From assembly GCA_047495785.1 (NCBI GenBank), contig JBLDXI010000064.1, positions 372,001 to 436,000 on the forward strand: DNA of 64,000 nucleotides. Direction: 5' to 3'. The number at the start of each line of letters is the position of its first letter. Within the stretch, counting starts at the first letter, position 1. Positions 1 through 9,027 of this stretch are shown piece by piece. The translations under genes and the position numbers were made by a program. Source of the stretch: Lepidodermella squamata (taxonomy: Eukaryota > Gastrotricha). The notes beneath the pieces were generated by a model that made no database searches, had not been told where the DNA came from, and saw only the letters and a program-made list of their open reading frames with translations.

Positions 1-71
1 CAGTAGCAGTTGGCTGGCGGCATATTGCGCAAAGTAGGTCATTCTCTTGCCAATAAGGGCCCGTTCTCAGA

Positions 72-332
72 GTGCGATCACGGAGTTGCCAGGGATGGAC
101 AGGGATTTTTGTCCATCTCTGGCTTCAAGAACACAATATCGTCTTAACGCGAATATCCTATTTTTCGTTGTGTTCCGAGAGCTCGAACAAATCTTTCAGC
201 GATTATGAGCTGGCGTGCGCCGATTTAGGGTGTGAACTTTCACCCGAATTGATCCACTTCGATCATAAATTGCTAGATATTGCAAGCTTAGACTCAAAAT
301 GTATTGCGGTGATTCTGAAAAATCTCAAATAA
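72..332 (+). CDS. Possible upstream serine-protease exon (uncertain)
   Basis: This open frame lies just upstream of the certain trypsin exon. Its end (about residues 60-86) loosely resembles the trypsin segment around the catalytic aspartate, which in the family reads like D-I-A-L-I-K-L. Here the comparable segment reads SKCIAVILKN, which would put a cysteine at the aspartate position. If the alignment is right, the protease would be inactive. No splice donor in the right phase (phase 1 is needed) is convincing near its end, and the linker normally found between this segment and the next exon is missing. It could equally be a non-coding open frame. Confidence is low. Confidence 0.25.
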   Translation: MRSRSCQGWTGIFVHLWLQEHNIVLTRISYFSLCSESSNKSFSDYELACADLGCELSPELIHFDHKLLDIASLDSKCIAVILKNLK

Positions 333-528
333 ATGGAAAAAAGTTCAAAAATTATTTCTATTCTCAAAAACTGCTGGAGGAGATACTCGCCTTGATCGGC
401 GAAGTTTCCCTTGCCTTTTCGAGATAAAAAGACGAGAGGGTCAAATTTCCTGGGCGAAATTAAATAATAAGATCAATAAAAATTGAATAAGATTATATCT
501 TATATCACTGGGCATTGATGCATTTCAG

Positions 529-1294
529 CTAGAATATCCGAAATTCCGAGGAAGCTGGACCTTCAAGTACGATCTTACAAAAATTGCTCGATGGAGTATT
601 CTCGCGGCCTCTCTGATCCAGTCAACATCACCGATTCGAAAATGTGTTTAGCCGCCGATGGCAGCGATGTTTGCTTCGGAGATTCTGGGGGTCCTCTCAT
701 GTGCTCGAAGTCGAGGAAAACTTTCCTACTAGGCATAATTTCGAATGGTGATGATGATTCGTGCAATGGATCCACGCCTGGGATGTACAGCAGAGTTTGC
801 AAGGTTCTCGATTGGATCACGGAAAACACAGATGTTGGCGGCCAGACGACTACTTGTATTGTCCCTACCGTAACAGCAGGATTTGTAACGCGAGTGGACC
901 AAGAAACTTCGGAAGATACCGGCGTAGTTCTGAAGCCAGGATCAGTGGTGGAAAGAGGCGGGTCCGTGAGTGTCAAATGCAACCCCGGTTATGCCTACTC
1001 TGCCTTTGTGTCAACCGCCTCTTGCTTGCCTCCATTCCGCCCAGCGATAGCTGGCAGGTGCAACCCTACAAGTAAGTGAATGTTGTATTTAAAGCATTAT
1101 CTAAAGCATTCAGTCAAGGCTGCGATGCTGTTGGCACAATACAAAATGGCAACATATCTCCTGGTCTGTCGAGCGTCGGAGCTACCCGAAACATATCCTG
1201 CAATCAGGAATTTGTGATTCGAGGAAATGCTTCAATAGTGTGCCTCTCAAACTTCACTTGGTCCCGACCAGGTTCCTGTGTGACTAGGCTACCT
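529..1294 (+). CDS. Trypsin-like serine protease C-terminus plus two sushi/CCP domains
   Basis: Two exons (529-1071 and about 1107-1294). The first opens after a TTTCAG acceptor and encodes the C-terminal half of an S1 (trypsin-family) protease. It includes the active-site serine motif GDSGGP, the following strand 'LLGIISNG' and the terminal helix 'VCKVLDWI'. A complete four-cysteine CCP/sushi domain follows (TTTC..., CNPGY, ASC, GRC). The second exon holds another four-cysteine CCP (GCD, NISC, SIVC, GSC) with several N-glycosylation sequons. The first intron (about 1072-1106) is only 35 nt if the in-frame acceptor CTAAAG is used; the second (1295-1413) is phase 0 and joins in frame to the ankyrin exon. 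The catalytic His exon is off-window. Known CCP-protease families (complement-like) place CCPs before the protease; here they come after it. Such domains are normally extracellular. Confidence 0.8.
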
Positions 1295-1413
1295 GTAAGT
1301 TTTCTATTTATTTCAAGCTTTCAACTACAAGACCTTATGTCTCGATTATTCTATTAGCCATTTGAGAGGTTTCATTTAGGGGAATTTATTGAGGGAACTT
1401 CTACTACATTTAG

Positions 1414-1861
1414 ATCCGTGAAGTGTACGCAGAATTGTGGAATCTAACAGCCGAGACGGACGACGTGGCGCAGGTTCGGCAACTAGTTTCGGAGATTGAC
1501 GATTCCACTGGTGGCAAGTTCGATCCAAATTGGCGCAACCCAAATGTATCACATTGCGATAAGTCGACTACAAAGAACAGCACCCTGTTATACAGTGTCT
1601 GGCTGTGTTCTGGTCGAGAATCAGACGCGCAGCTGGAAATTGCTCGGCTGCTGTTGGATCGCGGAGCTGATGTGAATGCCAAGGAGGGAAGCTACGGCAT
1701 GACGCCGTTGATTGCAGCGGCTAATAACGGGGATCTCGATGGAGCTCGACTGTTGCTGGATCGCAACGCTGCCATCGAGGCCACTAGTAGCGATGGCTTC
1801 ACTGCGTTGATATATGCCGCTGCATTTGGGAAAGTCGAGATGGTTCGCCTGTTGCTGGATG
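1414..1861 (+). CDS. Ankyrin-repeat exon of the protease-CCP gene
   Basis: The exon starts after the acceptor CATTTAG and continues the CCP exon frame without a stop. After about 65 non-repeat residues it encodes ankyrin repeats, recognisable by 'IARLLLDRGADVNAK', 'GMTPLIAAANNGD', 'GARLLLDRNAAIEA' and 'GFTALIYAAAFGK'. Ankyrin repeats are protein-binding scaffolds, mostly cytosolic, so fusion downstream of secreted domains is odd. The exon ends in phase 1 after the first base following the GAT codon of LLLD, exactly where a U element begins. Read through, the frame gives a short element-derived tail (GCAPKVPQGRSPQ) and stops at 1902, so an unspliced transcript would encode a truncated protein. 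Confidence 0.75.
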
Positions 1862-2500
1862 GTTGCGCACCAAAGGTCCCACAGGGACGGAGTCCCCAAT
1901 AAGCGATAGAGTACGGCGCATCAGCTACTGCTGATGCGGAAGGGGTTATAGGAAATTTTGGGGAAACTCCTAGGGAAACTCCTGTGATAGCTGTAAAATT
2001 CCAAAAAATACCAAAAAATCGGCCATGTTTCAAAACCTCCAATAACTTTTCTTCAAACATAGCGAACAAACTACTGATTTTTAAACAATTAAAAACCAAA
2101 AAATCGCTCTTCCGGTTACGCAATTGCGCAACTACCTTGACCTAACGGCGTAAGGTCACCGTAGCCGGTCGCCACCACCGCGCGCTGTCGCGCGCGCACA
2201 CGACCACACACGCGTAATCACCGGCGCTCATTATAACCGCGCGCACCTGTGGCTGCGCAACTGCGCCATTCTTTTTATTGTATCGCCGTTAAAAACTTTT
2301 TATGAATTACCGGCTGCCTCCCTCCCCCGGGGGAGGGAGGCATCAGTTATCTTTCTTAAAGAACATGATATTTATCTCCGGTTTGGAGGGTGGGGGAAAT
2401 AAAAACCGGCCGATCTTATTTCATCTATAACTTCACCAAAAATAATCCGAATTTGAAAATTTTTGCGGCAACCGGCAGCTGGTGCCCCGTTTTTCTAGAT
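1861..2500 (+). mobile_element. U element copy U1, intron-forming repeat in the ankyrin gene
   Basis: Non-coding repeat running from GGTTGCGCACC to CCCCGTTTTTCTA, flanked by GAT on both sides (1858-1860 and 2498-2500), consistent with a 3-bp target duplication. It contains a CCCACAGGGAC/GGAGTCCCC hairpin, the stem-loop GCATCAGC-TACT-GCTGATGC, an alternating CG/CA tract and a perfect 26-bp GC-rich palindrome at 2316-2341. It has no obvious terminal inverted repeats and no ORF with recognisable homology. GT at 1862 and AG at 2497-2498 would remove it as a 637-nt intron and keep the ankyrin frame. Confidence 0.8.
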
Positions 2501-2705
2501 CGCAACGCATCTACCGAGACCAAGGGAAAGACTGGCATGACGGCTTTGATGTATGCGGCGGTAAACGCGAACGGGCGAGTCGATACGGTACAGCTGTTGC
2601 TGGATCGCAACGCTGCGATTGATGCCAAGGATAACAATGGGTTCACCGCGCTGACAATGGCAGCTTTGAATGGGAATTTCGAGGTGTTTCGTCTACTGCT
2701 GGATG
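2499..2705 (+). CDS. Ankyrin-repeat exon between two U elements
   Basis: A 207-nt exon (69 codons) with two ankyrin repeats: 'DRNASTETKGKTGMTALMYAA' (split here only for description), then 'LLLDRNAAIDAKDNNGFTAL' followed by LTMAALNGNFEVFRLLLD. On its left the U element ends TTTTTCTAG, which serves as a pyrimidine tract and acceptor. On its right the next U element begins G|GTTGCG, which serves as donor. Both junctions are phase 1, so 1414-1861 joins 2499-2705 in frame, giving LLLD-D-RN with a single extra Asp. The donor is weak against the GTRAGT consensus. Splicing is inferred, not observed. Confidence 0.65.
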
Positions 2706-5265
2706 GTTGCGCACCAAAGGTCCCACAGGGACGGAGTCCCCAATAAGCCATAGAGTACGGCGCATCAGCTACTGCTGATGCGGAAGGGGTTATAGGAAAT
2801 TTTGGGGAAACTCCTAGGGAAACTCCTGTGATAGCTGTAAAATTCCAAAAAATACCAAAAAATCGGCCATGTTTCAAAACCTCCAATAACTTTTCTTCAA
2901 ACATACCGAACAAACTACTGATTTTTAAACAATTAAAAACGAAAAAATCGCTCTTCCGGTTACGCAATTGCGCAACTACCTTGACCTAACGGCGTAAGGT
3001 CACCGGAGCCGGTCGCCACCACCGCGCGCTGTCGCGCGCGCACACGACCACACACGCGTAATCACCGGCACTCATTATAACCGCGCGCACACTGTGGCTG
3101 CGCCACTGCGCCATTCTTTTTGTTTATTGCCGTTAAAATCTTTTTATGAATTACCAGCTGCCTCCCTCCCCCGGGGGAGGGAGGCATCAGTCATCTTTCT
3201 TAAAAAACATGATATTCAACCCCGGTTTGGAGGGTGGGGGAAATAAAAACCGGCCGATCTTATTTCATCTATAACTTCACCAAAAATAATCCGATTTTGA
3301 AAATTTTTGCGGCAACCGGCAGCTGGTGCCCCGTTTTTCTAGATGGTTGCGCACCAAAGGTCCCACAGGGACGGAGTCCCCATAAGCAATAGAGTACGGC
3401 GCATCAGCCACTGCTGATGCGGATGAGGTTATAGGCCGATTCGCGGAAACTCCTAGGGAAACTCCTGTAATAGCTGTAAAATTCCTAAAAATACCAAAAA
3501 ATCGGCCATGTTTCAAAACCTCCAATGATTTTTCTTCAAACATACCGAACAAACTACTGATTTTTAAACAATTAAAAACGAAAAAATCGCTTCTTCGGTT
3601 ACGCAATTGCGCAACTACCTTGACCTAACGGCGTAAGGTCACCGTAGCCGGTCGCCACCACCGCGCGCGCTGTCGCGCGCGCACACGACCACACACGCGT
3701 AATCACCGGCGCTCATTATAACCGCGCGCACCTGTGGCTGCGCAACTGCGCCATTCTTTTTATTGTATCGCCGTTAAAAACTTTTTATGAATTACCGGCT
3801 GCCTCCCTCCCCCGGGGGAGGGAGGCATCAGTTATCTTTCTTAAAAAACATGATATTTCGCTCCGGTTTGGAGGGTGGGGGAAATAAAAACCGGCCGACC
3901 TTATTTCAACAATAACTTCACCAAAAATAATCCGATTTTGAAAATTTTTGCGGCAACCGGCAGCTGGTGCCCCGTTTTTCTAGATGGTTGCGCACCAAAG
4001 GTCCCACAGGGACGGAGTCCCCAATAAGCGACAGAGTACGGCGCATCAGCGACTGCTGATGCAGAAGGGGTTATGGCCGCTTTGGAATACCTTGCTAGGG
4101 AAATTCCTGTGATACATGTAGAAATTCTAAAAATACCGAAAAATCGGGCAGACTTTCAAGTGGCAGGTAGAAACTTTCCATTTATGCCGCATCAATTGCT
4201 GATTTTTAAAAAATTGAAAACGAATAAATCGCTTCTTTTATTACGCAATTGCGTAACTACCTTGACCTAACGGCGCTAGGTCACCGGAGCCGGTCGCCAC
4301 CGCCGCGCGCTCTCGCGCGCGCACACGACACCTCTTGCGTAATCACCGGCGCTCTATTGTTAACTCACCAGCGCTGTGGCAGCGCTAACAGCGCAACTGG
4401 TATTGGCGCTCGAAACTTTTTATATGCCGTTAAAAACTTTTTATGAATTACCAGCTGCCTCCCTCCCCCGGGGGAGGGAGGCATCAGTCATCTTTCTTAA
4501 AAAACATGATATTCAACCCCGGTTTGGAGGGTGGGGGAAATAAAAACCGGCCGATCTTATTTCATCAATATCTTCATCAAAAATAATCCGAATTTGAAAA
4601 TTTTTGCGGCAACCGGCAGCTGGTGCCCCGTTTTTCTAGATGGTTGCGCACCAAAGGTCCCACAGGGACGGAGTCCCCAATAAGCGATAGAGTACGGCGC
4701 ATCAGCTACTGCTGATGCGGAAGGGGTTATAGGAAATTTTGGGGAAACTCCTAGGGAAACTCCTATGATAGCTGTAAAATTCCAAAAAATACCAAAAAAT
4801 CGGCCATGTTTCAAAACCTCCAATAACTTTTCTTCAAACATAGCGAACAAACTACTGATTTTTAAACAATTAAAAACGAAAAAATCGCCGCTTCAGTTAC
4901 GCAACTACCTTGACCTAACGGCGTAAGGTCACCGGAGCCGGTCGCCACCACCGCGCGCGCGCACACGGCCACACACGCGTAATCACCGGCACTCATTATT
5001 ACCGCGCGCACACTGTGGCTGCGCCACTGCGCCATTCTTTTTGTTTATTGCCGTTAAAAACTTTTTATGAATTACCGGCTGCCTCCCTCCCCCGGGGGAG
5101 GGAGGCATCAGTTATCTTTCTTAAAAAACATGGTATTTAACTCCGGTTTGGAGGGTGGGGGAAATAATAACCGGCCGACCTTATTTCATCAATAACTTCA
5201 CCAAAAATAATCCGATTTTGAAAATTTTTGCGGCAACCGGCAGCTGGTGCCCCGCTTTTCTAGAT
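2705..5265 (+). repeat. Tandem U elements U2-U5
   Basis: Four head-to-tail U elements of 620-655 bp: 2705-3341, 3345-3982, 3986-4638 and 4642-5262, each junction being CTA-GAT-GGTTGCG. Subfamilies are mixed: U2, U3 and U5 carry the 'GGTTATAGG' left part, while U4 carries the variant reading GGTTATGGCCGCTTTGG. Each has the 26-bp palindrome, a TATGAATTACCRGCT flank and the GGAGGGTGGGGGAAATAA(A/T)AACC block. The block lies within the intron between the ankyrin exons at 2499-2705 and 8923-9027. Confidence 0.85.
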
Positions 5266-8200
5266 GATTGCGCGAACCAACCCGATAGGGTTCCCCTAGC
5301 GGCGGAGCCGCAGCCTGAACCGGAGGTCCAGCGCCTCTCTCTCAACTTCGCCGGTCGAGGCGACTATGGTAGAGGCGTTTTGCGCTGGACGAAAAACAAA
5401 CCTAGGGAATTTTAACGATAAAAATATGGAAAAATAAGTCGTAGATAGATCTTTTTTCGAAGTTATGGACAAACTTTTTTTTGCAAGTTTCACCATACGG
5501 CTGATTTTTGGCGATTTTTTATTCATAAAAAAAATGGAGAACTGCTCATTAATATTCATGAGCTGCTTACGCCGCCGTCTGGGTCACGGATACCGGCACC
5601 CTCATGACCGAGGTTGATTGCATCACACGCGAGAGCCAGGTCGTTGCGGCGCGTCTCTTCGAAATTTCAATTTAAAACCAGTTTGGCGGCCCTCCCTGGG
5701 GGGAGGGCTGCATCAGTGACATTCTGCTAAAAATTCTGCATCGAACAGTCTAAATTTTGTTGATAGGCGATGAACGGTTGATTTTCTATCGAATTTACAA
5801 GTTGCGCGTACATGAAAAAGTGGCGCTCACTCACTGTGTGTGAAATTTTCAAGGCGCGTGTGACACCCAGATAGGTGCATAATTTGTCGTGACAAATTCG
5901 GATTTTTAGATACTAGGAAGGACGGCCGATTTTTTGGTACCAAAACCGCCGTAAGATTCGCAAGATTTCCTTTGACTATAGCGTTTGGCGCGCGATTGAT
6001 TTTTAGTAAAATTAAAAATTTCAATTTTGTCGAGTTTCGTCAATTTTTTTTGACACCTCACCCTGGTAGCGCTCATGTTTGAATGCACGTAGAATGTAGC
6101 AAATTTTGCGCTGAATTTTTAGAGACCAACCTCGTCATTGTAACCCTCATGGTTGTTGCACTATAAGAGGCGCGGTAAATCGCATTTTTCAACCCATTTT
6201 TAGTGCGCGGCGGCGCTCACACACACACTCAGGGTCGATTTCGGTCAAATATTGAGCACGTGCAGTAGTCTTGTGCGCACATACAAATCATTCAGTCCGA
6301 CGTAAAATTTCAAGACGAATCGAACGAGACCACGCCCATCGTCGTAGCACTCACAGTTATTTGCCTATAGAAGGCGCGGTCTATCCACCTTAAAATTTCA
6401 AAATTTCGATGTTTTTGTGATTTTTTCGCGACAGTTTGGAAGAGTCCCTGTGTAATAATGCAACTATTTCTAGTACAAAAATTGACGGGCTTTCGAGCGG
6501 TGAAAACCGCATGTCACCACCTATAACGGTTGTTTGCCTATAAGCCTCGCGGTGAAATGTGAGATAAAAATCAAAGCAAGTACATTTCGAAATTTCGCTT
6601 TTATATTTACGGGTCATATTTCGCTGCGACTTCATTGACGAATTTTCATGAGACATAAGTTATTCGGGGCGTTCTACTTGACGGTACATGCCTCACATTC
6701 ATAAGACACACCTATTTGATGCCACGCCCAAGCCAAAGTCAATTTTTATATATTTTGTTGACCAACTTTGCAATCTCATGTTCCTCATTTTCTTCATTCC
6801 CGCTGTTATATAAATGATTCTAACGCTTAGAGCATAGTAGGCTGGCCAATTAAAGACCAGGCTGGTCGTTTTAGCCCTTTTATTTATGGAGCTACTTATT
6901 TATCGCGCGGTAAAATATCAATTTTTTCGGCTATCGTCAATTTTTTTGACACCTCACCCGCGTAGCGCTCGTATTTGAATGACCCTAGATTGTAGCAAAT
7001 TTTGCGCAGAATTTTTAGAGACCAGCCGCGTCATTGTAGCCCACATGGTTGTTGCACTATAAGAGGCGCGGCAAATCGCGTTTTTCAGCCGATTTTTAGT
7101 GCGCAGCGGCGCTCACACACGCACTCACACGCACTTTCTGTCAAATTTGAAACACATGCAGCAGTGTTGTGCGCACATACCCGTTACACAGGCCGACGTA
7201 GAATTTCAAGACGAACCGAACAAGACTAAGCCCATCTTCGTAGCCCTCATAGTTATTTGCCTATAGTAGGCGCGGTAGAACTTGTTTTGATCCAACTTAA
7301 AACTTGAAATTTCGAGATTTCGACGTTTTTGTGAATTTTTTCGCGACAATACAGAAGCGACCGGGCGTAATGTAATAGCCATATCTAGTACAACATTTCA
7401 CGGGCTATCCACGGGTGAAAACCGCAAGCCGATATCAGCTGCCGTTTTTTGCCCGTAAGCCTCGCGGTAAAATTTGAGATAAAAAACAAGCCCTATCAAT
7501 TTCAAAATATCACTTCTGCAGTTCTGGGTCATATTCTAATGCGAGTTCAGTGGCGAATTTTCATGAGAAATGGGTAATTCGAGGAGCTCTATCGAACGGT
7601 AAATGTCTCATCTTGACAAGGCGCACCCATTTGACAGCACACCCTTTTCTAAGGTCAAAATTTGAACGGGGCCGCGCTTGCATAAAAACAAGTTTCACTC
7701 AAGTATCGCATATCATTCGATAGCCTGTGTTATTCAGGCTTTCATGGGAGTGGTTATTTGTTAAAACAATAAAGTTTGACGCCGCAATTGACCAAAAACT
7801 GATATTTGACATTCGATTTCCCGCCGATCAGGCGCCCGTAATTTTTCCTCATGTTTATTTTGAAAACTAATTTTTTTTATTTTTTCATCATGGTTCAAAT
7901 TGAGTTATAAGCCTGTTTCCCCGTTTTTAGCCCACTTCAAGGTAGCAAAGCACCTCGTTATTACTTGTGAATAATGAAACCATATTGAGGGTAATGAAAG
8001 TGTGCGCCGCCGCGGTTAGCCAGACCATGACCCAGATAGCCAGTTAACCGAGTCACACGACGTAGATAGAGTTATTGGGACATCAATCCCGGTTGCTGCC
8101 ATTCTCGAGGGAATATTGAAGATTGGGGAGGGGCGAAAAGTTCCCCTCCAAGATGGCTAGGAGGGGAATTTCAAGGGGTAGTGATTTAAACCGACTCAAC

Positions 8201-8268
8201 CATTCATGCTCAGCGCAAAGGTGCCAAAACGAACCAAATTAATGTCCTAGCATGGTTTTTTACTGGAT
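5266..8268 (+). mobile_element. L element L1, 3.0-kb relative of U
   Basis: Starts GATTGCGCGAACC and ends CATGGTTTTTTACTG followed by GAT; these ends resemble those of U (GRTTGCGC at the left, GTTTTT...CTRGAT at the right). At about 5686-5715 it has a GC-rich stem (GGCCCTCCC...GGGAGGGC) followed by GCATCAGT, the same arrangement as the U palindrome. The interior has two diverged ~900-bp tandem copies (about 6030-6930 and 6930-7830). Short open frames here look incidental; no protein is recognisable. Other copies are at 53567-56548 and from 61752 to the window end. It lies in the presumed ankyrin-gene intron. Confidence 0.75.
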
Positions 8269-8924
8269 GGTTGCGCACCAAAGGTCCCACAGGGACGAAG
8301 TCCCCAATAAGCGACAGAGTACGGCGCATCAGCGACTGCTGATGCAGAAGGGGTTATGGCCGCTTTGGAATACCTTGCTAGGGAAATTCCTGTGATACAT
8401 GTAGAAAATCTAAAAATACCGAAAAATCGGGCAGGCTTTCAAGTGGCGGGTAGAAACTTTCCATTTTTGCCGCATCAATTGCTGATTTTTAAAAAATTAA
8501 AAACGAAAAAATCGCATTATTTATTACGCAATTGCGTAACTACCTTGACCTAACGGCGCTAGGTCACCGGAGCCGGTCGCCACTGCCGCGCGCTCTCGCG
8601 CGCGCACACGACACCTCTTGCGTAATCACCGGCGCTCTATTGTTAACTCACGCGCTCCGTGGCAGCGCTAATAGCGCAACTGGTAGTGGCGCTCGAAACT
8701 TTTTATATGCCGTTAAAAACTTTTTATGAATTACCGGCTGCCTCCCTCCCCCGGGGGAGGGAGGCATCAGTTATCTTTCTTAAAAAACGTGATATTTAAC
8801 TCCGGTTTGGAGGGTGGGGGAAATAAAAACCGGCCGACCTTATTTCATCAATAACTTCACCAAAAATAATCCGAATTTGAAAATTTTTGCGGCAACCGGC
8901 AGCTGGTGCCCCGTTTTTCTAGAT
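8269..8924 (+). mobile_element. U element U6, inserted between L1 and the ankyrin exon
   Basis: Full-length U of the GGTTATGGCCGC subfamily, flanked by GAT (8266-8268 and 8922-8924). The inverted copy of this locus at 58022-58190 lacks U6: there the L end ACTGGAT runs straight into the exon sequence CGCAAAGC. This gives a filled/empty pair for one insertion and defines the U ends independently of the tandem arrays. Confidence 0.8.
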
Positions 8925-9027
8925 CGCAAAGCTTCCACGGAAGTCAAAAATAGCAGAGGCTACACTACGTTGATGACTGTTGCAACTGAGAGCGTGCCAG
9001 TTGAAATTCTACAACTTTTGCTAGATG
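8923..9027 (+). CDS. Third ankyrin-repeat exon between U elements
   Basis: A 105-nt exon (35 codons) encoding one ankyrin repeat: DRKASTEVKNSRGYTTLMTV, then ATESVPVEILQLLLD. The left border is again a U-element end (CTAG|AT) and the right border a U-element start (GATG|GTTGCG), both phase 1, so it is frame-compatible with the exon ending at 2705 across a 6.2-kb intron made wholly of U and L elements. A near-identical copy lies inverted at 58022-58126. The downstream exon that would follow is not visible before the satellite domain, so either the gene is broken here or this exon is a dispersed fragment. Confidence 0.5.

Noticed and set aside
1861-2500. U element as a Helitron-derived non-autonomous copy
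   Set aside because: Its ends do not show the TC...CTRR form with a hairpin close to the 3' end, and flanking GAT repeats suggest a target duplication, which Helitrons lack. The palindrome is about 155 bp from the right end.
2425-2967. Minus-strand frames of 95-180 codons in U elements, with a shared FGMFEEKLLEVLKHGRFFGI-like stretch
   Set aside because: The frame is shared only because the repeat is shared; it disappears in other U subfamilies and reads through hairpins and CG tracts.
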